This document shows, one piece after another, positions 27,601 to 38,631 of a stretch of 64,000 nucleotides of DNA. A program made the translations under genes and the position numbers. Below the pieces are notes generated by a model that had not been told where the DNA came from, did no database searches, and saw nothing but the letters and a program-made list of their open reading frames with translations. Where the stretch lies: contig OZ019759.1 in the NCBI GenBank assembly GCA_947034885.2, positions 3,412,501 through 3,476,500 of the forward strand. Reading direction: 5' to 3'. Source of the stretch: Thuidium tamariscinum. Its lineage: Eukaryota; Streptophyta; Bryopsida; Hypnales; Thuidiaceae. The first letter of the stretch is position 1; each line of letters opens with the position of its first letter.

Positions 27601-28797
27601 GCCAGGAGGAGGAGAGCCGCATCATTGCAGTTGACAATGCAGCGGAGATAGAACAAATGCGTTCGCGGTTATTTGCCATGGAGGAATGCATGGTTCTCCA
27701 CCAGAGCAAGACAGATGACTCTCAGTCGCGTTTGGAGGCAATGCTGTACGAGTTACTGAAGGGACGTCGAAGTAACAACAACCAACTGTTCGTGTCATTA
27801 GATCAGCAAGTTCCTGTCTATGAAGCGAAGGACAACCAGCCCACCATGACAAAGGAAGCCAGTAAGTCCTTGTCTTCAGAAGCCAACGCTTTTGTGGACT
27901 CCGTAGTGCAAGATGAGGCAGAGGATGGCAATCCCATAGTCAAAGACTGTGGCGTGCCCGAATCCCTTAGTGTGCCGATCATCCCAATGGAGTGCCCTAT
28001 CGTCCCGGTCGCTGTCACAGCCAGTCCTGCACCGAAGTCTCTTCAGAAAGCCTTGGAGTCGCTCACAAATGTTGGCGACGGCAGTGGGAAGCCTAGAGCC
28101 GCAGAGGAGACTGACATCTACGCTTCAGTGCACGATGATGGAGTGATACCATCCTCGGGAGTGCCAGCTACTGGGGGAGGAACAGCAGCCCCATTTCCGG
28201 TACGCAACTGACCAGCAGTTGCAACTGCATTTCGTGATCTTCTGTTTGAGAACCTCGTGGACGTTGTTCCCTCATGAAATTCATCAAAATTATAATATTG
28301 GTCTTCCTGTTTCCAGTGGCACGGAAGTTGGATTCGTGTAGTGAATGCGGAGTAGTAGGTGCATAAAACAGAGAACATGAAGGCACCAACAGCAGACTTC
28401 AATGCAAGAAATAGGCGTGCTATTGATCGAAATCTAATCGCAGCAGAGGTTTAGATAGTCCTTTGCACTTGTTTGGATAAATGAAATAACTATACTTGCA
28501 TGCACCGACGTTTCGTGAACCCAATAGCAGTGGAGCAATGTATATGAACGGTAGTTGACATTGAGTGGCAGTGAGGATACATTCAGTTGGACGCCCACTG
28601 TCCCAAATTTGTCAACAGTACTGACCTCTCTGGAAAGAAGCTTTTGCAGGTGGACCCTTCCCAAGTGGACCCTCTCATTCGTGATGAAGTGGAGTCGTCC
28701 ATGCAGCCGCGCCGCACTGTTCGGTCCTTGGTCAAGTCTCAGGCACCGAATAAAGGCACTCCGGCACATGTAGCCAAGTCCACTGCAGGGAAGGTCT
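24687..28797 (+). CDS. Inner TnpA-like protein (multi-exon)
   Basis: Plus-strand gene with exons at about 24687-24971 (MDISSQGNVRRKIGDLG..., donor GTAAGC), 25843-26211 (basic: SPPRGMKRTYQAPK, KGKGKSRANS, PRKKKVR; donor GTAAGT), about 26490-26763, 27030-27312, 27534-28205 and 28568-28797. The 27030-27312 exon carries DWQLIGPSKKLSDQW and EFDRDQWNALVAKRL, a Transposase_24-like W...L pattern also seen in the outer TnpA-like protein. The 27534 exon opens with a Glu/Gln-rich predicted coiled coil (EEESRIIAVDNAAEIEQMRS). No FCP1-like domain is visible, unlike in the outer protein. Exon ends are by eye and the 3' end is unknown. Likely role: binding the inner element's subterminal repeats. It is divergent from the inner TNP2. 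Confidence 0.55.
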
Positions 28798-31700
28798 GAT
28801 CTTCTACCAACGCACCTTACTTCATTATCATGCACTCTTTTGTAGTGTGAGGTGCCTTTAATTCCTAAGAAGCTCTGATTTCAAAAACCAGCTGTGAACA
28901 CTACTGGTTCGTGAAAAGGAGTCCACGTAGTGGCCTCCAAAGTAGACCGTGCAAACCAAATTCCAACGCTCCTAATTTAAGATAAGGATTTCTAAGATTT
29001 TGTGTACTGACCATCAGGTGGCATCGGCGAAGAAACTGGACAGTTCGAAGAAGTGAAGACACATTTTCGCCTTGTACAGGTTGTCACACGCTGCGGGACA
29101 CTGGAGACGCAGAGGGCGTTTTTTGGAATGTCAGGCACCCCCCAAGGACGGGTCGCGGAAGTGGTGGTCCAAGTAGCCACCCTAGCGTATGTGGACAGTT
29201 ATTCAAGAGTATGTTGTCAGACCTTTAAGCCCTAGCAGAATTGCATTCCAAAATGCTACGTGTAGATGAGAGACGCTGTCCTAGTGAGCAGAATGTAGCT
29301 TGCGTACCAAGGGATAGTCATTTCATACGAGTCCATTGTAAGTCTTGGAAGACTTATTTTCCCTTATGTGAAACTCAAGTTTTGGTTTTCAATATACAAA
29401 ATTACTACACTAATTGAAGCCTAGCCAGTGTAATGGAAAGGTGAATCTTCTGTCAACGGAATTAACAGATGTTGCATGACAGGATAAGCGTACTGTCTAT
29501 GCGACGAGAATGGAAACTGAACCAATTCTCCCACCGCATGTTTAGAACTGTTTTGGACGGAAAGGGATGTTGGAATATGTATGTGCTGTGGACGTTGTAG
29601 AGTGATGGTCCTTTTTCCGAAAGAACGACCACCCTCATTTCACAGTGTGACGGATGTTCCGTGAGCTTGCCATGCCCAGAAAGTAGGTCCGACAAATCCA
29701 CATCTGCGGTTTCATTGAACGAAGGGTTAGTGACGGTAATGGAGTACTGGAAGTCCAATACTCTGAGAAGCGGTAAGGGACTTCACTGCCATCATATTGT
29801 CCGTGCACGTTCGCAGCAAAGAAAAATTTGCAAATGTCACAGTACAAGGGAAGTCAAACGCTGACTACCAGGATGGCAAATTGAGCAATGCAGAAAATCG
29901 TGGTGTGTGCCTTACTCTGGAGTGCAGAATATACAGAAGACTTGGACCTCTAACGTCAGTGAAGCAGAGGTTTAGTCCAAGCGGCAGTGAAGCAGAGGTT
30001 CGGTCCAAAGGCAGGGGACGGCAGATGGTGCATCCGAAGCAAGAAGGGCAGGTGCTAACCCTAAACCAGATGTCCATACAAGGATGCTAGGCGACCGGTC
30101 ACACGTAGTGAAAGGGAAGTCGAAGATGGCATTTTCAGTGCAGGTAAAAGTTAGCAAACTGTATAGTATCCTACGCTGCTTCCAGCTAATCTGCATTGTT
30201 CATTGAGGAGAATAGTGTTATACCTTTTTTTAATTCAAACAATTGTGGCGTATCCATGCTGTAAGGGTTGAAGACACTCACTCTAGATTCAGCGTGCAAT
30301 GTCATTGCACCCTAGTCCACCGTAGTGAGTACCTTCGATGCGGGAGAGATGATTTTTTCGTGCATCAACTACTTCTTCACTCATGAACTCGGGAGCGCTG
30401 AATGCGATGCAGTGGCACTTCATATGTAGATGCGGTCGACATTAAAATTCGATTGAAGTAGTCCGGGCAGTCCACTGACGGTACAGGTCGTTGAATCCAT
30501 GGCATACAACGATGAAGAATACTTGAATTTTCTGAAGGCCTAGGAGGAGAGCTTCAGCTAAACTGCTTTATGAAAAAATGTGAGCTTCTTGTAATCTTGG
30601 CATGCGCAGCGTCCAAATGTAGTTCCTCATTGTCAGTCATTCATGTTAAATTTCTGTTCAGTTTAGTTATAACACTTCTGCAAGTCCGCACAGTTGTACT
30701 GGGCGCTTCCCAAAAACTTTACCGTGATATGAAGGTTCGGGGAGAATCGTTTCCAGTGAGTTCCACATTCCCAAACGGCAGCAGAGCTCCATCAAAGTAC
30801 ATCTGAAAGTGAAACAAGCGATGGGCAAGACCAACCTCCATCTTCAACAGGTCGAGGCATGTCTTTGACGAAGTATAATTTTGAGTATAAAAAGAACTAT
30901 GAGAGTGAAAGGTCTTAGCAGTAATCATGAAAAGGTCACGATTGCAAAGAAGGCTTCATTTGAAGGCTAACTGTGCTTGTATATGTATTGGGCAGATCCA
31001 AAATTCCACTGAATGGTGGACTTCCCACAAGTGCACGACAATGGACCTGGAGTTGGAAATCTGCACGTCCCAGAAGCCGCACCTTGATGGAAGGCTACTT
31101 TACCAAAAATTTTCACTTGCAGTTCAAGTGGATTCGTGAAGACGTGCTGGACCTGAATTTGGTTTGTGGAGGTGGACACCGTTGGACAAGCAAAGGTCCT
31201 CAAAGAGCTCTGTGTAAGCCACATGCATAGATGCAACGGCTCTCCGACTGTTTGCCATGTCCAGGTGCACTGTTCAACTGAAATGCAGGTGCAAGGATTT
31301 AAATCTTGAATTACTCAGAATGCAGAGCTACTTCAGTAGGATGTGCAGGTCTTGGCATATGAAGTTTTAAGAAGAGCTTGGCAATGCTATGTGCAGGTGC
31401 CAAAAGCGTTCTGGTACCAGGAGTTCGAGGTGTAGCCGTGATAATGCCACATACACATATTACATATGTAATGACAGAAGGCAATGAAGTCCAGAATTGT
31501 GGTAACAAAGTTATACACCGTGGATAAGGTTGAGGGCATGGAAATCCGCTGCAACTGCCACAAGCATAGGTCGCCTTTCTGGACTGTTCATTCATAATAG
31601 GGAAGGAGGACATAAGAAGAGGGGTTCATGTCTGAAATGAAGTTGGTCTGTGATATATGAGTAATGCAGTGTCATTAGTTGTGGGCAGAGTAGGTTCTGT

Positions 31701-34700
31701 TTGTCTACAGTGAACGCTTGCATACTCCGTGCAACATCAGTTTCCATTCCTCATGGCTGAGTGAAGGCCTTAGATGAAATGCAAAATCAAGGTATGCGAT
31801 GCTACTTAGCGCTCACTGACGTCTCATGCACTCATGTAATGCAGACCATACTTCAGGAGTTGAGCTGCAGTGCGGCTGTGCCGTCTTAATCGACTTCCTA
31901 CTACACTGTGAATGAGGTAAGTAATACATTGTCATCCTGTCATGTGAACTATGTGCAGCTTCCGTACAAAACAGTAGTTCCGGTAAAATTTCACAGAAGT
32001 TAACCAACTCGCCGAGTAAAAATCAATGTACAGCAAGAAGCCCCAGCTTAATGCCATTCCCCGTCAGAGTGTGCCGGACACTGTTAGCTATGTGCAGAAC
32101 CATATTGATTCAGGCAAACAACTTGCCAGTATGTAATATTAGAAGTTGGAAAGCAGTGAATGCTTTCCAATGTCATGAATGGTATGTGTGACATGCCCTG
32201 CGCATCTTGCAAGTTTAGTTCAGCGAACCGGGATGCGGTGAAATAATGGTGGTCGCATAATAAGAAGGTTCCCAGCTTCCATTAGTAATGATGAAGGTCT
32301 GCTTGCATCAAAACCACTGTTCCTAAACCTTAAAGCAATGTGTCAGGCCTAATTCTCATGTTGACGCCTTCAATCTTTGATTCCAGAGCAGTTGAGGGGC
32401 ACCATCCGTACACGTAGTACCTAAATCGTTTTTGCCATACGTGCATGATAACAGTCTTTAGCCAGAACCGACTGCATTACACTTAGTCGATTTCCGCAGT
32501 ATGGTATTCAAGCTGACAGTGCCTTGTCATTAACGGCCGCCTCACTGATTCGAGCGCATGTAAGACGGGCAGGTGTACAAGTTCACTGCCCAGGTGCGTT
32601 CAACCGAGCTCCGAGCAGTCCTTAACATCGGGAGCACCCAATTCCGAAGTTCCTGAGGAGACGCTTGTTCTGAGGTGGCCGCTGATAAGGACGCATTACA
32701 GAAGCTGGACTCAGAGATCTGTGAAAGCGCAGGTTCAAAACTTTCTATTCTCTTGTATTTCAGAATGTGACACCGTCTCTCGTGGTCATCATGCTTCGAG
32801 GGTGACAAGAGCGTTCATTTGATAAGTTCTATTCGTGTCCGAATTCGCTACAGAACGTCATGAAACCATAGAGCAGGTCGATGACAATTTCTAATTCTCA
32901 GAAAAGAAAGTGAGCAGATGGAGGTGCACTCTAACTGTGATAATGAACTTCTTTAATCGTGATCCATTGACAAAGGTAAGTTGCAGCGCTGCGATTCTTA
33001 TCGCGCAAAGCAACCCTTGAATTACTCACTATGAAGGATGATGCATAGTTTAACGATTTGCCTGTGGCCGAGCATGTGGCTATGCAGGGCGGCAGAGTCA
33101 TCTGACGGGTCTAGTCGGAAAGCAATGAACTTGGATCGCAAGCATGCCACCATGCACGAGATGGGTACGGTGTCTCACAGAAAATAAATGATTACGAAGC
33201 GTAGAAACATTGACTGTGAAATTGCTGAAGCAGTCTGTTCAATCTTTAGAATGCACTGACGGAAGTACAAATGCCTGCTAGGTAGTGCAGAAGAGGAAGT
33301 GCAACGGGGGGAATGAGATGCATGAAGAATTGAAATAAGGTATTCAGTACGTCATGCTCGATGCTGTTGCTAACTGTATAAGAGCTAGGATGGAAAAATT
33401 CAGTTGTTGTATCCTGAAGTACGAAGCTTCAAGCTACAAGGCAAACATGGAATGCTGAAACTTCTACGCAAGAAACTCGAAATCAACCCATTCATATTGC
33501 TTGCGGAGTGTCTGTGTCAACAGAAATCTAACTTGTACCACGACCTGCGCTGGTAACAACACTGTGCATGGAAGTGACAGTGAGCTTGCAATGTCGGAAG
33601 TGCCGCTTCAATAGCATCACTTGATCGAAGTGTACACTGTCATGAAAATCTTACATGACAGTGTCACATGGTGCAACTCTACTGTGCCATGAACTACGGT
33701 CATGGGGGAGTCGTCAATGTAAGAAGTAGGCAGCACATATCGACATTCAGGTGTACAGAGTTCAGGGATTGCGCGCTTGACGAATCAACTTCGGCATCAC
33801 AGACAGCTGCATGTGCAACGGACGCCGTGGAAAGAAAAGGAAGGTAAAGTGCAGTGGGTACCCTTGACAGAACTCTCTCCACATGTCCTTTGTGCAGACA
33901 TCATCAACAGCAAGCGAGTTGCTAATTCCGGGAGATGAGGAGCCCCAAAGATTTAAAATCCGACATACAAGGTGAAACACAGGGCAGTACTGAAGTGAAC
34001 AGGGCAGTGCCGGAGGCCTTCCTGAAGTTACATGGAAAATGTATATATCATATACTACGGGAGGGTGAGCTGCAGGACTTGCAAGTTACGCGCAGTAGGA
34101 CCTATTTCCAAGATTCGTGACGACTGCTCCAACTGATCGAGGACGCGGAGGTATGCTGCACTCAGAAGTCGACTGTGCAGGTCGTCATTTATTATTCCAC
34201 GCCAAGGGTTCTGTAAGTGATTGGTACTCCCACATGCTTTGAAATTCGAGAAGTTGTATGTGTAGTGGGTGAAAATGGAGATACACACAGTCATCATGAA
34301 TAGCGATTCTTGCACATGTGAGGTATGGATAGTGCAGGGTAGCACAATACATAGATGCTTAGCAACCGTTTCCATGGATCGAGTTCATGAAACATGCCAA
34401 GGAACTGAGTCGTACAGAGAAACCATTGAGTGGTCACATTCTCTCTGGTATGAAGAGATTGTCATTAGCTGTAAGAAGTGACCAAACAGTTAGTGCTTGC
34501 TGAGTTGGTCCATGTGACAGGTTCCATGACCCAGAAGAAGACACTGTTGCATGCACTATAGTTTTTCTGTATATTAGCTTCACTACCGAAACATGTGCCT
34601 GATAACCGTGTTTCCATAGCACTAGTGTATGCGGTTGAGGCACAGTGATGAGTACAAGTTCTTACTGTATACTATTGAAAATACAGCAATGAAACATGAT

Positions 34701-35820
34701 TTTTTTAACAGACGATTGAGCATGGCATCACACACATGAGGTGGCGTCATGGAATTGTCTCGTACATTATGAAACATGTTATGATTAGTGAATTGCCAAA
34801 CCTTCATTGTGTTAAATACTGTAGGTCAGGACATTAATGAATTTGAATAGCCCTGGGCTTTTAAGTCTGTCTTGCAGAACTGAACATTGTATTCTTTGTG
34901 TACCCTAACATGTATAAAGGCAATGCGAACCTTCTGTGGTTTCCGTTCTGTTCCTTATCTTGCATTTTGAATCACACGCAATGACGAGAGAAGGTGTCAG
35001 ACAGCGCTTCGGTAGACGCAGCTGAATGCCAATTGTGACATTTTAATCAACACGTATGTTTGCAATGACCACTGCGAACAACACAACAAAGATGCTATAC
35101 AGGAAACATTGCATGTACCCAGCAATGACAAGCTTTGGGCTGTATGTTTTCAAGTCTCTTCGTGCCCATGTAATGAATGACGTGTGAAAATTATTGCACA
35201 CTCCTTCTCTGTTCACTGAGGCACACTCACATACGTACAAACTCACAGACGCTTATGCATGGCAATGTCGTGAAGGTCGCATCGTGAACTGAAAAGTAAT
35301 GTCAAATTCTAGCGTTATGGATACAGAATAAAATGAAACGAACATCTCCTAAAACGAACCAAGTCAGTCTATCATGGAAGTAAGCATCGTCCAAAACAGG
35401 AACACGTACCTACTAACAGCAGGGGCAACAACGCTGCGGACATTCCAGAAGACACTGTGCCGTTACAGTAAACGTGACAGCAACCACAACAAGAAGGTCT
35501 TTGAAAAGTCCACATCACTGGCCACGTCAGCGAGGGGCAGGTGCAAAAATTTTGGGGGGAGGGGCCCGCCAATGATGATGTGGCGATGACATGGCAGACA
35601 CGTGGCTTTTTTCCACACCTTTTTTTAACAAAATTCTGCCCGGTTTTCCTTTATGTTCTTATCGAAACGCGCTATGTTTTCTCCGATTTCCTTATGTTTT
35701 TGGCTTGTCTTTTCTGACGAGTTTATCTAGACATTCACGGTTCACATGCCAAATGTTTCATTCCACGTCAACGCATGCTTTTGCACTTGCCGCAAAAAAC
35801 GAGGCTTTCCTATAGTGTAT
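28798..35820. other. Right non-coding arm of inner CACTA
   Basis: No confident coding exon. A short direct duplication (CAGTGAAGCAGAGGTT twice) lies at about 29958-30005. A perfect 11-bp inverted repeat (ACACTGTCATG and its complement, 9-nt loop) lies at 33634-33664. Small open frames near 29800-30090 and 30927-31230 may be remnants of 3' TnpA exons but show no recognised motif. The right terminus is at 35817. Confidence 0.4.
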
Positions 35821-36140
35821 AACTCCCTTTCTTTTTTGCGCTTTGAGAACAAAGCGCATAGTAGACTCATGTTCAATGTAAGAAGGTGCATGTACTTTGT
35901 CTTAATGATTTAGGGAGGTGAATGCATTTTTACAATTCCAGGACATTGTTTTACAACTCCCTTTTTTTTTTTGCGCTTTGAGAACAAAGCGCATAGTACA
36001 CTCATGTGCAATGTTTAAAGGTGCTTGTACGCAGTCTTAATGATTTAGGGAGGTGAATGCATTTTTACAATTCCAGGACATTGTTTTACAACTCCCTTTT
36101 TTTTTGGCGCTTTGAGAACAAAGCGCACTGTAGACTCATT
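35821..36140 (+). repeat. 134-bp tandem repeat, about 2.3 copies, with a conserved hairpin
   Basis: The phrase AACTCCCTTT(T)n followed by GCGCTTTGAGAACAAAGCGC recurs at about 35821, 35955 and 36090. Each unit contains a perfect 8-bp stem GCGCTTTG/CAAAGCGC with a 4-nt loop AGAA after a T-run. The first copy directly abuts the proposed right end of the inner CACTA. Confidence 0.85.
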
Positions 36141-37452
36141 TTTGAGGTTGCTTCAGTAATCAAAAATCTCGCGAATCCCAGGAAGTGCATAGGGGAAAAA
36201 GTTTGAATCATGTGCATCTCGTCATGATGACTCCCTTTCTCAGCATATTCGTCATTGAGCCAATTCAGTTCCTACTCCTGCAGTTACAAGAACCTGCAGT
36301 GATTGACTTTTCAATGACTACACGTAGTCATTTAGTAGTTACAGACCAACCGTCCACTAAAAATGACTTCAGTTTCACTTTTCTCAGGCACAAAGCAGAC
36401 TGTAAGTCATTCCATGTGGCGATTTTGCTTAGTACATTCTAACAAGTGCTTCGGAAACATAGTGGGAAACGGATTGCGACGTGGCACGAAGAGAGCATAT
36501 TCAAACACAAGTACCATCATCTATGTGGTTATTACCTATTAAAGCCTATGAATGCCTGTCAACGACATTCTAGTCTCAATCCTAATGTTTTGCTAATGCA
36601 TTGCAATGGGATGTATTGTAGATTAGAAGAAGATCTATCAAGAGAACTGAGGCACACTTGTTGGGAATCTTTCCATAGCGAAAGGCATGTTTTAGCATAT
36701 TGTATGCACTAACAGGTTAGTGCCATTCTAGCGCAGCCTTCTTCTCTAAGCGTCGTTGGGTTTTGTTTTTTTCCAAGTGTTTGTCCAGTATTTGTAGGTG
36801 AACTTCCTAAACACACCTTGGGATTTGTAGATTGCATTGAGAGGAAACCCTTCCTTTGCAACCCTGAATAAGTAAATTTGGTTTACTGACTTGACATTCC
36901 AGTACTTCTGGAAGCCCGCCTAGCCTTCGTTCTATATTTTTCCCTCACTTTCTTCTGTTGGCACACGTCCAACAGAGATTCCTTCCATTAATCTTATGGA
37001 AATAGCATTGTACAGAGTAAGTCCTGCTGTCGTGATTATTTTCCGAAGTCCGTATATATTAAACAAGAGCAGATGCAGGAGTACTTCAAAATGACTAGAA
37101 GTTGAAAATGACTGAAACATGACTTCTCCAAAGTCATTATATGTGCTCAGAAATGACTAATATCCAACTCTAAGGAAGTCACGTGCAGTAAAAAATGACT
37201 AAGAAATGACTACTCTGAAGTCATGCTTGATATTTGCAGATGCATTGTGTGATGTGTTGATTATGTCTTCATGGCATGCAGTAGCACAGGAGGAGTGAAA
37301 TTTAATGCTTCACGCACCGGTCGACTGAGGACAAGGTACGGTTTAGGCACGGAAGACGGAGAAGTTGTATTGAAAGTTTCTTCTAGTGAAAGCATTGAGG
37401 TATTCCACAAGCTTGCTTAGTAACTACCGTGAACCTAAAACCTGCATGGAAG
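36141..37452. other. Non-coding DNA upstream of outer TNP2, with TGACT motifs
   Basis: No gene recognised. TGACT/AGTCA motif clusters lie at about 36300-36410 and 37085-37230, the latter with about eight copies, matching the subterminal motif of the outer element. Confidence 0.45.
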
Positions 37453-37616
37453 CACTAGAAGAAAATTGTGTTTGCCTCAACAAAATCCACTTGATGTGTT
37501 TGTTGAGGCAAACGCAAAAACTGCATTGAAGAACGCAAAAAAACGCAGATTTTGCGTTTGCCTCAACAAACACATCAAGTGGATTTTGTTGAGGCAAACA
37601 CAATTTTCTTCTAGTG
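37453..37616. mobile_element. 164-bp palindromic CACTA-type MITE
   Basis: Starts CACTAGAAGAAAATTGTG and ends with its complement ...CTTCTAGTG. The arms are almost perfectly inverted, including TTTGCCTCAACAAA and its complement. Three-base duplications AAG lie at 37450-37452 and 37617-37619. It is a non-autonomous element. The near-perfect arms suggest recent insertion and a strong hairpin if transcribed. Confidence 0.9.
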
Positions 37617-37667
37617 AAGAAGCTGCATTTTACCCTAAAAAGACCGGATCTCTTACACTTGGAAATG

Positions 37668-38123
37668 CCTAAGCAAAGAGTTCTGAAAGCTGCACCATTG
37701 GTTCGTCGTAAGAGGCGTAGAATGGTGGAGTCTGATTCTGATGAAGAGGTACACAAGCGTGATACATGAGGTGCACAAAGGATGTATAATCCAACAACGA
37801 TGTCAGCGAATTCTCTCCAGACGCAAAATTCTGCAAGTGAAGGAAAAGAAACATCTGTAGTACTAAGGCGGTTACATTCCAGTGAACCACATTTGTTGCC
37901 TCATAGTTCTTCATCTATGAATGCAGAACTGGAACAACGCTTCAAAGCGTGGTTGGCGTTGGCATTAGGGCATAGTTCCCCGGTATTAGAATTTCATGGG
38001 ATTGATGGGAATGCATCCATTGGGCCAACAGTCATAGTAGCTTCGCCGGTTATGTGGGAAAATGCATCAACCGCCTCTACTAGTTCTGGAGGGGTCAGTA
38101 CCTGTATACCTCATGGAACTTGA
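37668..38123 (+). CDS. Possible 5' exons upstream of outer TNP2
   Basis: An ATG at 37668 opens MPKQRVLKAAPLVRRKRRRM followed by an acidic SDSDEE stretch, with a donor-like GTACAC at about 37749. A second Ser-rich open frame lies at 37782-38123. A nuclear-localisation-like RRKRRR is visible. These may be 5' exons of the TNP2 gene that starts at 38632 or a small separate gene. The family is not recognised and splicing is unconfirmed. Confidence 0.3.
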
Positions 38124-38631
38124 GGCATCGAAATTGGTTCAAGAATTCTTGTTGTGGATCTGAAGAGCTGTTAATGTTGGTATATGATTCCATTTCTCCT
38201 AATGTGAATGGACTGTTTTAGAATTAAGATTTCGAGTTTATGACTATGTATTTTGACTACTAGCCATTCATTCACTGTCATCTATGTACATAGCAATTGT
38301 TGTGGCAAACCCATTCCCCCCTAAGAAGACATGCCAAATTCAGGCCTATAATACATTAAAATAGATTCACGTAGAAATTTCCAAATCATGTGGATGGCTG
38401 GAATTGTGTGTGCATTGTCAACACTCGTCGACTGACATTCAGTCATTAACGCGTGGAGTATTGTCGTGTTGCAGTCATTTAAAAGTGGAAGGAGCCATTT
38501 TCGAGTGGTTCTACAGTAACTTCAGACATTAGTGAGGAACCTTTTTCTTCAATCAGTCACTGAGGGCTTCCGCATTGTGTAGTCACACACGGACCCAACT
38601 CCGCCTAGAATAATCCTTAATCTCGGTAGAG

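Larger units (their letters stand above)
12948..35817. mobile_element. Inner CACTA transposon nested in the outer one (probable borders)
   Basis: The left end reads CACTAGTAGGAGCCTC at 12948. The complement of the right end at 35817 reads CACTATAGGAAAGCCTC, similar apart from small gaps. TAT lies on both outer sides (12945-12947 and 35818-35820), fitting a 3-bp duplication. Independent support: the AATGACT motif of the outer element is common up to about 12,710 and again from about 36,310 but rare between. The interior holds its own TNP2 (minus) and TnpA-like (plus) genes, head to head, the mirror image of the outer arrangement. Length is 22,870 bp. The TIR match is short, so the borders are less certain than those of the outer element. 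Confidence 0.55.
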
